64,000 nt of DNA. Origin: Streptomyces sp. DvalAA-43 (GTDB lineage: Bacteria > Actinomycetota > Actinomycetes > Streptomycetales > Streptomycetaceae). Below are positions 1 through 8,087 of this stretch, in pieces. A program made the translations under genes and the position numbers. The stretch's first letter is position 1; each line of letters begins with the position of its first letter. The stretch lies in contig NZ_FMBW01000044.1 in the NCBI RefSeq assembly GCF_900091725.1, positions 496,001-560,000 of the forward strand, given 5' to 3'. A model generated the notes under the pieces. That model had not been told where the DNA came from, did not search any database, and saw only the letters and a program-made list of their open reading frames with translations.

Positions 1-62
1 GGTGGTTCCCTGCGGCCGGGAGACGATACGTACCGCCTCGTCCCGCTGCTAGATTGGCCGGC

Positions 63-713
63 ATGGTAGAGAACCGGCAGCCCGATGCCAGCCGACGGAA
101 CGAGCGCTCCCGCCGCGCGATCCACGACGCGGCGCTCGCCCTGGTCGCGGAGGTGGGTTACCCGAGGACCACCATCGAGGCCATCGCCGCGCGGGCCGGT
201 GTCGGCAAGCAGACGATCTACCGCTGGTGGCCGTCCAAGGCGGACGTCCTCCTGGAGGCCTTCCTGGGCCTCGGCGAGCGGACCGCCGGGCGGAGCGGCG
301 CGGACGCGGCGCAGGGGATCCCGGACACCGGCGACCTCGCGGCCGACCTCAAGGCCGTCCTGCGGGCCACCGTCGACGAGCTGAACGACCCCGCCTTCGA
401 GGCGCCGACCAGGGCGCTCGCGGCCGAGGGGATCGTCGACCCGCGGCTCGGCGCCGTATTCGTCGAGAAGCTGCTCGACCCCTCGTTCGAGCTGTACACC
501 GCCCGGCTGCGGGCCGGCCAGGAGGCGGGCCAGGTGCGCGCCGACATCGACCCGCGCACCGCCGCGGAGCTGCTCGTCGGCCCGCTCACCCACCGCTGGC
601 TGCTGCGCACCCTCCCGCTCACCCATGCGTACGCGGACGCGATCGTCGACCATGCCGTGCGCGGACTGGCACCCCGAGACGCACCCGTCATTTCACGACA
701 AGAAGGTGCATAG
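63..713 (+). CDS. TetR/AcrR family transcriptional regulator
   Basis: A 216-residue one-domain-plus-ligand-pocket repressor. Residues about 15-62 form the DNA-binding helix-turn-helix with the family signature TIEAIAARAGVGKQTIYRWW. The remaining 150 residues are a helical TetR C-terminal domain of the type with RADIDPRTAAELLVGPL near its end. I start at the ATG at 63; an in-frame TTG at 54 adds only three residues and has no better ribosome binding site. Only 62 bases lie upstream, so a divergent target gene, usual for TetR regulators, would be outside the window. The ligand is unknown. Family assignment is secure, target unknown. Confidence 0.9.
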   Translation: MVENRQPDASRRNERSRRAIHDAALALVAEVGYPRTTIEAIAARAGVGKQTIYRWWPSKADVLLEAFLGLGERTAGRSGADAAQGIPDTGDLAADLKAVLRATVDELNDPAFEAPTRALAAEGIVDPRLGAVFVEKLLDPSFELYTARLRAGQEAGQVRADIDPRTAAELLVGPLTHRWLLRTLPLTHAYADAIVDHAVRGLAPRDAPVISRQEGA

Positions 714-820
714 TGTCCAGCTCAAGGCGGCGTCGCCCGCACCCCGCTTCGGAAGTCCGGCCCCCCGAGGCGCAGGATGGTGGGACCATGGGCAAGGGCA
801 ACGCTGAGGTAAGGGGATAG

Positions 821-1567
821 ATGGGCGCCGATTTCGGCCGTTATCGCGGCTCAGAGAGCAAATTTTCCCAATGGCTTCGCCGCCGACCCAAACCGCACCA
901 GAGCGAGGTCGACGACACCGCCCGGGAGGCACTGCTCCTGGCCGTCGCCGAGGCCGGAATGCCGATCGCGCCGGCCGCCCATCCGGTCGGATACCGATGT
1001 TCGTGCGAACGCATCGGCTGTCCCACCCCCGCCCGGCACCCCATCTCCTTCGCCTGGCAGACGCAGTCCACCACCGACCGGGCGCAGATCGAGCGCTGGG
1101 CCCGCAGCCAGCCGCAGGCCAACTTCATCACCGCGACCGGCATGATCCACGACGTTCTCGACGTGCCGCTCTCCGCGGGCAGCCAGGCGCTGGAACGCCT
1201 CCTCGCCGCGGGCATCGACGTCGGCCCCGTCGCCCGCTCCGGCGACGACCGGATGCTCTTCTTCACCGCCACCCGCGGCACGCCCGAGGACGAGGACGAG
1301 TGGTGGCCGTGCGAGCTGGACTGCCACCCCGAGACCATGGACGAGCACCCCGGGCTGCGCTGGCACTGCCGCGGCAGCTATGCGCTCCTGCCGCCGGCCC
1401 GGCTCCCCGGTGAACTGGACGTGCGGTGGGTGCGCGGGCCGGAGAACCCGCTGCCCGATCCGCTGACCCTGCTGGAGACGCTCACCGACGCCTGCGCCCA
1501 GTACGCGGACGCGGCGGACCAGAGCGAGCTCGACCACGACTCGGTGGCGTGGCCGCTGAGCCGTTGA
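821..1567 (+). CDS. Bifunctional DNA primase/polymerase N-terminal (prim-pol)-like protein
   Basis: A 248-residue soluble protein. The first half resembles the N-terminal prim-pol domain seen in actinobacterial and plasmid proteins, including a Cys-rich stretch with CSCERIGCPTPARHP (about residues 63-77) followed by the WARSQPQANFITATG segment. In chromosomal Streptomyces copies the domain stands alone without a helicase, so the annotation name may overstate activity; I do not see a convincing complete catalytic acidic triad. The start ATG follows GAGGTAAGGGG. It is a single-gene unit downstream of the TetR gene. True role is unknown. Confidence 0.65.
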   Translation: MGADFGRYRGSESKFSQWLRRRPKPHQSEVDDTAREALLLAVAEAGMPIAPAAHPVGYRCSCERIGCPTPARHPISFAWQTQSTTDRAQIERWARSQPQANFITATGMIHDVLDVPLSAGSQALERLLAAGIDVGPVARSGDDRMLFFTATRGTPEDEDEWWPCELDCHPETMDEHPGLRWHCRGSYALLPPARLPGELDVRWVRGPENPLPDPLTLLETLTDACAQYADAADQSELDHDSVAWPLSR

Positions 1568-1591
1568 GGCCGCCCGCCCGACCGGTCATGA

Positions 1592-1624
1592 CCGGGGCCG
1601 TTCCCGAAGCCGGGGCGGCCCCGG
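1592..1624 (+). terminator. Hairpin after the prim-pol-like gene
   Basis: A 9-bp perfect stem (CCGGGGCCG with CGGCCCCGG) and a 15-base loop lie 25 bases past the stop codon, in the convergent space before the lipoprotein gene. A 14-bp palindrome CCGGTCATGACCGG at 1580-1593 abuts it. There is no U-tract, which is usual for Streptomyces terminators. Confidence 0.5.
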
Positions 1625-1649
1625 CTCCGTCATGAGTTCTGCGCCGCCG

Positions 1650-2648
1650 TCATGAGCCCTTGGCCGCCGTCAGGCCCGGCAGCCGGTTCAGCACGGCCAC
1701 CTTGCCGCCGCCCTTCGACGAGCCCTTCTTCGGGACGTACACCAGCTCGCCGGAGACCCGCTCCTTGGTGAGGGTGGACTTCACCTCACCGGACAGGAGC
1801 GCTTCCACGTCCGGGTTGAGCGGCGGGCGCAGCCCCTTCGCCGCGGTCTGCCGCTCGAAGTGCTTGCTGCTGAAGAAGACCAGCGCCCCGCCGTCCTCCG
1901 TCTCCAGGCCGAGCGGACCGAACGCGCCGCTGTCCAGCGGCTGGTCGATGTACTGGTACGAGAAGCCCGCCCGCCGGGTGGTCCGGCGCTCCTCCCGCCA
2001 GCCCGAGGTGGCGGTGCCGGGGGCGAAGACGTCCGGGGTGCCCTTCTGCAGGTACTGGGTGTACTGGGTGCTCAAGTCCTTCGGGGCCACGGCCAGTTCG
2101 GCGCTGTCCGCGGCCACCGGCCTGGCCCCGCCGTCGCCGTCCTTCGCGAAGGCGGGCAGCTGGGCGGTGGCCACGACCGACAGATAGGAGACCTTCCACC
2201 CGGCATCGGGCCCGGACTTGACGAAGACGAGCAGCCAGCGGGTGTCCAGCTTCCCGTGGTCCTGGTCGCGGTTGGAGTCGGTGTCCGCGAGGAACCACCG
2301 CGGCCAGCCGGCCTTCTTCGGGATGAGATACCTGGCGTCGGTCAGCTCCAGCGGCGAGTGGTCCGGGTTGCCGTCCGGATGGTTCTTCTGCCGCGCCTTC
2401 AGCCCGGCCTGGTTGATCGCACCGAGCGCGCCCGTGACCCGGCCCGCGTCCAGGGCCGGGTCGTAGGCCTTGTCCGCCGCGTTGTACGCGGTGGTGAAAT
2501 CCGAGAGGGCCTTCGCGGCCTCAGACCTGGTTGCCCCCGGCACCACTTCCAGCTCGCCGTGCACCGTCACGCAACCGCTCGCCGTCATCGACAGCACCGT
2601 CGCCGTCGCGAGCCCCGTCACCAGCCGAACCGGCCTCAGACTTCTCAT
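1650..2648 (-). CDS. Putative secreted lipoprotein, last gene of the efe operon
   Basis: A 332-residue protein. The N-terminus MRSLRPVRLV plus a hydrophobic stretch ending in SMTASGC is a lipoprotein signal peptide, with the Cys at residue 26 as lipidation site. The mature part carries no family I recognise; it is mixed alpha/beta with a DTRWLLVFVKSGPDAGWKVSYLS segment reminiscent of NTF2-like folds. The start ATG has GGAAAG eight bases upstream and keeps the signal peptide intact. It overlaps the 3' end of efeU by 128 bases on the same strand, so it is probably cotranscribed with efeOBU and may serve iron uptake at the outer membrane face, which is inference. Confidence 0.75.
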   Translation of the reverse strand: MRSLRPVRLVTGLATATVLSMTASGCVTVHGELEVVPGATRSEAAKALSDFTTAYNAADKAYDPALDAGRVTGALGAINQAGLKARQKNHPDGNPDHSPLELTDARYLIPKKAGWPRWFLADTDSNRDQDHGKLDTRWLLVFVKSGPDAGWKVSYLSVVATAQLPAFAKDGDGGARPVAADSAELAVAPKDLSTQYTQYLQKGTPDVFAPGTATSGWREERRTTRRAGFSYQYIDQPLDSGAFGPLGLETEDGGALVFFSSKHFERQTAAKGLRPPLNPDVEALLSGEVKSTLTKERVSGELVYVPKKGSSKGGGKVAVLNRLPGLTAAKGS

Positions 2649-3492
2649 CCGTTGCTTTCCGCGCCTTCTGATCCGTCGCCCTTTCTGACCGTCCGAACCC
2701 TACCGGGGCGAGGAACAGCGCGAGGGTGGGGATCAGATACAGCGCCCACACCGTGATCTGGAGAACGGTCGGGTCGGGCTGGAAGTTGAAGGTGCCCTTC
2801 AGCAGCGTGCCGTACCAGCTGTCCGGCGGAATCGTGGCGCTGATGTCGAACGCCTGGTTGTGCAGGCCCCCGATGAACTCCGCCTCCTGGAGGTCGTGGA
2901 CGCCGTACGCGAGCACGCCCGCCGCGACGATCACCAGCATGCCGCCGGTCCAGGTGAAGAACTTCGACAGGTTGATCCGCAGCGCGCCCCGGTAGAACAG
3001 CCAGCCCAGCACGACGGCGGCCGCGATGCCCAGGAGTGCGCCGATCATCGGGTGCCAGCCGTCGTCCGCCGCGTGCACCGCACGCCACACGAACAGCGAG
3101 GTCTCCAGGCCCTCCCGGCCCACCGCGAGGAGCGCCGTGGCGACCAGCGCACCGGTGCCCATCGCGAGCGCCGCGTCGAGCTTGCCGTGGAGCTCCGTCT
3201 TCAGGTGGCGCGCGGTGCGCCGCATCCAGAAGACCATCCAGGTGACCAGACCGACGGAGACGATCGACAGCGAACCGCCGAGCGCCTCCTGGGCCTTGAA
3301 CGTCATCTCCTGCGAACCGAATTCGAGCCCGGCGCCGAACGCGAGACTGACGACGATCGCGATCCCGACACCGGTCCAGATCGGTACCAGCTTGTTCTTG
3401 TTGCCGGTCTTCACCAGATAGGCGATGAGGATGCAGACGACCAGGCTGGCCTCAAGGCCCTCGCGCAGGCCGATCAGGAAGTTGCTGAACAC
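2521..3492 (-). CDS. efeU: EfeU/Ftr1-type ferrous iron permease
   Basis: A 323-residue membrane permease of the OFeT family. Two REGLE iron-binding motifs are visible (residues about 9-13 and 130-134), each in a hydrophobic helix; about seven membrane segments follow the family pattern. It would take up iron delivered by EfeO after EfeB oxidation. The GTG start (VFSNFLIGLREGLE) has AAGGAG nine bases upstream. The gene lies 32 bases after efeB. The last 43 or so residues are low-complexity, rich in Asp, Gly, Ala and Arg, and overlap the downstream lipoprotein gene. The frame that ends at 2645 would instead give an ATGA junction, so a natural or sequencing frameshift near the end should be considered. 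Confidence 0.92.
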   Translation of the reverse strand: MFSNFLIGLREGLEASLVVCILIAYLVKTGNKNKLVPIWTGVGIAIVVSLAFGAGLEFGSQEMTFKAQEALGGSLSIVSVGLVTWMVFWMRRTARHLKTELHGKLDAALAMGTGALVATALLAVGREGLETSLFVWRAVHAADDGWHPMIGALLGIAAAVVLGWLFYRGALRINLSKFFTWTGGMLVIVAAGVLAYGVHDLQEAEFIGGLHNQAFDISATIPPDSWYGTLLKGTFNFQPDPTVLQITVWALYLIPTLALFLAPVGFGRSERATDQKARKATDEKSEAGSAGDGARDGDGAVDDGERLRDGARRAGSGAGGNQV

Positions 3493-3524
3493 GTCTCGGT
3501 TCTCCTTTTCTGCTTCGAGTCCCG

Positions 3525-4799
3525 TTACGAGAACAGCGCCCGGCCCCACCAGTCGTCCTTGTCGCGGACGCCCGGCGGGACGGCGAAATGCGCCGAACCC
3601 ACGTGCTGGATGTACTCGTTGAGTGCGTCGTGCGCGGCGAGGCGCCGCTGGAGCGGGATGAACGCCTTGCGCACATCGCGCTGGTAGGCGATGAAGAACA
3701 GCCCGGCGTCGAGCCGGCCGAGGCCGTCCGTGCCGTCGGTGAAGGAGTAGCCGCGGCGCAGGATCGTCGCACCGCCGTTGCTGTCCGGGTGGGCGAGCCG
3801 CACATGCGCGGTCGGCAGCATCGCCTTCAGGAACGGCTCGTCGCGCTCCTTGGCCTTGCCGACCGGGGCGCCCTCGCCCTTGTCGCGGCCGAAGACGTCC
3901 TCCTGCTCCTGGAGCGGGGCGCGGTCCCAGGTCTCGATGTGCATCCGGATGCGGCGGGCCACCAGGTACGAACCCCCGGTCATCCAGCCCGCGTCGTCCT
4001 TCGCGCCGACCCACACGTGCTTGTCCAGGGCGGCGGTGTCGGTGCCGGCGATGTTCCGGGTGCCGTCCTTGAAGCCCATCATGTTGCGCGGGGTCTGGGC
4101 GTCCGGCGTCGTCGAGGACGTCTTGCCGAAGCCCAGCTGGGACCAGCGGATCGCGGTGCGGCCCATGCCGATCCTGGCGAGGTTGCGGATGGCGTGCACC
4201 GCGACCTGCGGGTCGTCCGCACACGCCTGGACGCAGAGATCGCCGCCGCTGCGGGCCGCGTCGAGGTTGTCGCCCGGGAACTTCGGCAGCTCGACGAGCG
4301 CCTCGGGCCGCTTGTCCTCCAGGCCGAACCGGCCCCTGGCGAAGAGCGAGGGGCCGAAGCCGATGGTCAGGGTGAGCCGGGACGGCTTGAGCCCCAGCGC
4401 CTCGCCCGTGTCGTCCGGCGGGGCCTCGGCGAGACCGCCGTACGCCCCGTCGCCGACCGCGTGCCCGGCCGTCATCCGCTCCGCCGCCCGCGTCCACTCC
4501 TTGAGCAGCGCGATCAGCTCGGCGCGGTCCTTGGTCGTCACGTCGAACGCGGCGAAGTGCAGCCTGTCCTGTACGGCGGTGGCGATACCGGCCTGGTGCG
4601 CGCCGTGGAACGGCACGGCCGCACCGCTGTCCGCGGCCGGGACCGGGTCGTTCCCCGTGTGCACCGCGGCGACCGCGCCACCGGCCGCGACGGCGCCCAG
4701 CGCGAGGCCCGCGCCGCCCCAGCCGAGCAGTGCCCGGCGGGACGGGGCGGAACCGGAGGTCTGCTGCGGGGTCTCGTCGGCCCGCGTCTGATCGGACAT
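3525..4799 (-). CDS. efeB: EfeB, Tat-exported Dyp-type peroxidase (deferrochelatase)
   Basis: A 424-residue heme peroxidase. The N-terminus has a twin-arginine signal, SRRALLGWGG, followed by a hydrophobic Ala/Gly stretch, so it is exported folded with its heme. The DyP hallmark GxxDG is present as GFKDGTRN (about residue 243). It is thought to oxidise ferrous iron for EfeU, and in E. coli has been proposed to release iron from heme, which fits the adjacent heme uptake genes. It lies 20 bases downstream of efeO and 32 upstream of efeU, within one leftward operon. Length is normal for the family. The ATG follows GGAAGGG. Confidence 0.93.
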   Translation of the reverse strand: MSDQTRADETPQQTSGSAPSRRALLGWGGAGLALGAVAAGGAVAAVHTGNDPVPAADSGAAVPFHGAHQAGIATAVQDRLHFAAFDVTTKDRAELIALLKEWTRAAERMTAGHAVGDGAYGGLAEAPPDDTGEALGLKPSRLTLTIGFGPSLFARGRFGLEDKRPEALVELPKFPGDNLDAARSGGDLCVQACADDPQVAVHAIRNLARIGMGRTAIRWSQLGFGKTSSTTPDAQTPRNMMGFKDGTRNIAGTDTAALDKHVWVGAKDDAGWMTGGSYLVARRIRMHIETWDRAPLQEQEDVFGRDKGEGAPVGKAKERDEPFLKAMLPTAHVRLAHPDSNGGATILRRGYSFTDGTDGLGRLDAGLFFIAYQRDVRKAFIPLQRRLAAHDALNEYIQHVGSAHFAVPPGVRDKDDWWGRALFS

Positions 4800-4819
4800 G
4801 CCCGAAGCCCTTCCGCTCG

Positions 4820-5956
4820 TTACTTCGTCACCGCGGCGGCGAGCCGGGAGAGCGGCTCGGCCAGCGCGTTGACCGCGTCCGACAGCTCCTTGCGGTCCGC
4901 CTTGCCGACCTTCTCGTACGAGGTGAACGCGTAGGAGCCCTTGTCCTCGCGGTACTTGTCCAGCAGCGTGTTGAGCTCCGCGAACCGCTTGTCCAGGGTG
5001 GTGGTCAGCGCCGCGTCGTTCTTCGAGGCGATCGGCTTCAGCAGCTCGTAGGACTTCTCGGCGCCCTCGACGTTGCCCTTGAAGTCGATCAGGTCGGTGT
5101 GGCTGTAGCGCTCCTCCTCACCGGTGACCTTGCCGGTGGCGACCTCGTCGAGAAGCTCCTTGGCGCCGTTGGCCATCGAGGTCGGGGTGATGTCGGCCGT
5201 GCCGACCCGCTTCTGCCAGTCGACCAGGTCCTTGTAGAGGACCGGGGCGAGGGCCTTCTCCTCGGCGCCCAGCTTCTTGTCCTGCCACAGCGCCTTCTCC
5301 AGGCGGTGCCAGCCGGTCCACTTCTGGCCGTCCTCCAGGCCGTCCTCGCGGATGTCGACCTTCGGGTCGATGTCGCCGAAGGACTCGGCGACCGGCTCGG
5401 TGCGCTCCCAGCCGAGCCGGGAGTCCGCGTAGATCTTCTTGGCGGCCTCGATGTCACCGGCGGCGACGGCGTCCGTGAACTTCTTGGCCTTGGGCAGCGT
5501 CTCGTCGGCCTGGGCCTGGACGTAGGTGCGGTACTCCGCGACGGCCTTGTCCATCCCGGGGCTGCGCTTGGCCGCGTTGGCGCCGGTGACCTCCAGCTTC
5601 TGCCGGATGCCGTGGCCCTTCATGCCGGGCTTGCAGGCGACCTCGTACGAACCGGCCTTGATCTCGGCCGTGATGGTGGCCTTGGTGCCGGGGCCGATGT
5701 TCTCGCGCTCGGCGACGATGCGGTCGTCCGGGAACAGGACGTAGACCTCGGTGACCTTGGAGCCCTTGTTCTGCACGGCCAGTTCGATGTGACCGGCCGG
5801 CAGCTTCTTCTTCGACACCTCGCAGGAGTCGTCCTTCGCGACGACCTGCACGGCGCCGTCGCCCTTGCCGTCGCTCTTCTGCGCGCAGCCCGTGACGGCG
5901 GTCAGAGCGGCCACCGTGGCGGCAGCGGTGACGACGGAGAAACGAACGGCTCGCAT
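4820..5956 (-). CDS. efeO: EfeO, iron-binding lipoprotein with cupredoxin and M75 domains
   Basis: A 378-residue lipoprotein. The signal peptide MRAVRFSVVTAAATVAAL ends in the lipobox AVTGC. Residues about 40-130 look like the EfeO cupredoxin domain (EVYVLFPDDRI, YEVACKPGMKGHG); the rest is the M75/imelysin-like helical domain with its HxxE motif as WHRLEKALW. It binds iron outside the membrane and passes it to EfeB and EfeU. I start at the ATG at 5956, which has GGAG six bases ahead and a proper signal peptide, not at an in-frame start 48 bases upstream. First gene of the operon, behind an iron box. Confidence 0.93.
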   Translation of the reverse strand: MRAVRFSVVTAAATVAALTAVTGCAQKSDGKGDGAVQVVAKDDSCEVSKKKLPAGHIELAVQNKGSKVTEVYVLFPDDRIVAERENIGPGTKATITAEIKAGSYEVACKPGMKGHGIRQKLEVTGANAAKRSPGMDKAVAEYRTYVQAQADETLPKAKKFTDAVAAGDIEAAKKIYADSRLGWERTEPVAESFGDIDPKVDIREDGLEDGQKWTGWHRLEKALWQDKKLGAEEKALAPVLYKDLVDWQKRVGTADITPTSMANGAKELLDEVATGKVTGEEERYSHTDLIDFKGNVEGAEKSYELLKPIASKNDAALTTTLDKRFAELNTLLDKYREDKGSYAFTSYEKVGKADRKELSDAVNALAEPLSRLAAAVTK

Positions 5957-6026
5957 ACGGGCTCCACATGAGGACGAAGGAGAAGAGGGAGAAGATCGGG
6001 ACAAAGGCAGGTGAGGCGGACCTAAC

Positions 6027-6045
6027 TTAACCGAGGCTTACCTCA
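6027..6045 (-). promoter_or_regulatory. Iron-box-like operator upstream of efeO
   Basis: TTAACCGAGGCTTACCTCA matches the Streptomyces DmdR/IdeR 19-bp iron box (TTAGGTTAGGCTMACCTAA type) at about 13 of 19 positions, best in the right half. It lies about 70 bases upstream of efeO, where it could overlap the promoter. A second TTAGG half-site in the reverse sense (CCTAA, 6021-6025) is adjacent. Confidence 0.7.
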
Positions 6046-6147
6046 GCGATACCCACCCGTGCAGTGATTCAGCTCTCATCCCGGCGGCCCGGGAACGGGC
6101 TGATCACGGACGACCCATGGACTTCCTATGGAAGGGTCAAGTGATGG

Positions 6148-6987
6148 TCAAGGATCTCTGGTCGGTACGACGAGCGGCGCCCCGGTCCGCGGGTGCGGGA
6201 ACACCTCGACCGGCTGCCGGTAGACCGCGCCGAGCAGCTCGCCCGTGAACACCCCGGCGGGCGGCCCGGCCACCGCGATCCGCCCGTCGCGCAGCACGGC
6301 CGCCCGGTCCGCGTACGCCGCCGCGAGGCCCAGGTCGTGCAGCACCACGACGACCGCGTCCCCGGCGGCGGCCCGCTCCCGGCAGATCCTCAGCACCAGC
6401 TCCTGGTGGCGCAGATCGAGCGCGGCCGTCGGCTCGTCGAGCAGCAGCAGCGGGGCGCGCTGCGCCAGCACCCGGGCCAGCGCGACCCGGGCCCGCTCGC
6501 CGCCGGACAGCGCGGAGAAGGGGCGTGCGGCGAATTCGGTGACCTCGGTCGCGGCCATCGCCGCGGCGACGGCGGGATCGTCCTCGTCCGCCCGGTCCGT
6601 ACCGGCCCACGGCGCCCGCCCCATCCGTACGACGTCCTCCACCGGGAAGGGGAACGACAGCGCGGCGGACTGCGGCAGCACGGCCCGGCGCAGCGCCAGT
6701 TCGGCGGCCGACCAGCCGGAGGCCGGGCGTCCGTCGATCCGGACCTCACCGCCGTCCGCGGGCAGATCGGCGGCCAGCGCCGCCAACAGGGTCGACTTCC
6801 CCGCCCCGTTGGGCCCCACCAGCGCCAGCACCTCGCCCGCGTGCGCGGCCAGGTCGATGGAGTCGAGCACCGGCCGCTGCCCCAGCAGCACCCGCAGCCC
6901 GCGCGCCTCGGCGACGGGGGAGCCGGGAGGGACGGGGGAGGGCAGCAGCCGCCCCCGTGCCCGGAACGGATTCTTCAGGGCCCTCAT
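6148..6987 (-). CDS. hmuV: Heme ABC transporter ATP-binding protein
   Basis: A 279-residue FecE/HmuV-type ATPase. Visible motifs are Walker A GPNGAGKST (about residue 58), Q-loop LPQS, signature LSGGERARVALAR, Walker B LLLLDEPTAALD and H-loop VVLHD. It powers import through HmuU. The ATG overlaps the hmuU stop codon as ATGA, so translation is coupled. About 30 N-terminal residues before the ATPase core are basic and Pro-rich. Heme rather than siderophore is favoured by the neighbouring HtaA and heme oxygenase genes. Confidence 0.92.
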   Translation of the reverse strand: MRALKNPFRARGRLLPSPVPPGSPVAEARGLRVLLGQRPVLDSIDLAAHAGEVLALVGPNGAGKSTLLAALAADLPADGGEVRIDGRPASGWSAAELALRRAVLPQSAALSFPFPVEDVVRMGRAPWAGTDRADEDDPAVAAAMAATEVTEFAARPFSALSGGERARVALARVLAQRAPLLLLDEPTAALDLRHQELVLRICRERAAAGDAVVVVLHDLGLAAAYADRAAVLRDGRIAVAGPPAGVFTGELLGAVYRQPVEVFPHPRTGAPLVVPTRDP

Positions 6988-8087
6988 GCCCAACCACCTT
7001 GCTTGCGACGGGTCCTGCGCAGCAGCCAGAAGAAGAACGGGCTGCCGAAGAGCGCGGTCAGCACACCGAGCGGCAGCTCGGCGGGATCGGCGACGGTCCG
7101 GGCCGCGAGATCGCCCACCACCAGGACCAGGGCGCCGCCGAGCGCGCTGGCGGGGACGAGGAAGCGGTGACCGGGGCCGTTGGCCATCCGCAGCAGATGC
7201 GGCACCAGCAGCCCCACGAACGAGATGATCCCGGCGACCGCCACCGCGGCGGCGGTCAGCAGCGCCACGACGAGCACCAGCACGATCCGGAGCCGTTCGA
7301 CATCGACCCCCAGATGCCGGGCGGGCCGCTCGCCGAGCGCGAGGAGGTCCAGCTTCCGGGCGTGGAACGGCGCGACGAGCAGTCCGAGTACCGCACATGG
7401 CAGCACCGCGAGCACCTTGGGCCAGGTCGCCTGGGCCAGCGAGCCCAGCTGCCAGAAGGTGATCTGCGAGATCTGCGCGTTGTCGGCGAAGAAGATGAAC
7501 AGTCCGATCAGCGCGCCCGCGAAGGCGTTGACCGCGATCCCGGTGAGGATCAGGGTCACCACCTCGGTCCGCCCGCCCGACCGCGACAGCGCGTACACCA
7601 GCAGCACGGTCGCGAGTCCGGCGGCGAACGCGCAGACGGTGACGGTCCAGTTGCCGAAGAAGTTCAGCCCGAGCGCGATCGAGGCGACCGCGCCGACCGC
7701 GGCACCGGAGGAGATCCCGATCACCCCGGGCTCGGCGAGCGGATTGCCGAACACCCCCTGCATCAGGGCGCCCGCGCAGCCCAGCGACGCCCCGACCAGC
7801 AGGGCGAGGACGACCCTCGGCAGCCGTACGTTCCACAGCACGCTCTCGCCGACCCGGTCCAGCGCGGCCCCGCCGAGGCCCAGCCGGTGCTGGACGGAGG
7901 AGAGGACGTCGCCGAGCGGGATGCTGTACGCGCCGAGCCCGGCGGAGAGCAGGCAGCACACCAGGAGGGCGGCGAGCAGTCCGGCGGTCAGGGCGAAGGA
8001 CGAGGAGCGCCGGGGTTTCGGTGTCGTCGGCCGGTCCGGCTCGGCGGTGTCGTCGGCCCGGGTCCGTTCCGTGGAGGCGGTGGTCAC
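6984..8087 (-). CDS. hmuU: Heme ABC transporter permease (FecCD family)
   Basis: A 367-residue permease with about nine or ten membrane helices and the FecCD hallmarks YSIPLGDVL, LPRVVLALLVGASLGCAGALMQ and GIISFVGLLVPHLLRM. The GTG start overlaps the hmuT stop as GTGA, and the 3' end overlaps hmuV as ATGA, a tightly coupled three-gene importer. The N-terminal 30 residues are charged and probably cytoplasmic. Confidence 0.93.
   Translation of the reverse strand: MTTASTERTRADDTAEPDRPTTPKPRRSSSFALTAGLLAALLVCCLLSAGLGAYSIPLGDVLSSVQHRLGLGGAALDRVGESVLWNVRLPRVVLALLVGASLGCAGALMQGVFGNPLAEPGVIGISSGAAVGAVASIALGLNFFGNWTVTVCAFAAGLATVLLVYALSRSGGRTEVVTLILTGIAVNAFAGALIGLFIFFADNAQISQITFWQLGSLAQATWPKVLAVLPCAVLGLLVAPFHARKLDLLALGERPARHLGVDVERLRIVLVLVVALLTAAAVAVAGIISFVGLLVPHLLRMANGPGHRFLVPASALGGALVLVVGDLAARTVADPAELPLGVLTALFGSPFFFWLLRRTRRKQGGWA

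Noticed and set aside
1..62. Operator of the first TetR gene
   Set aside because: Only weak imperfect symmetry is seen and the upstream neighbour is outside the window.
821..1567. Integrated plasmid replication gene
   Set aside because: The prim-pol-like protein lacks a helicase partner, attachment site or other mobile genes nearby.
3493..4497. Extension of EfeU upstream through efeB
   Set aside because: Open only because of GC bias; efeB in the other frame has Tat signal and GxxDG, and EfeU begins logically at GTG 3492.
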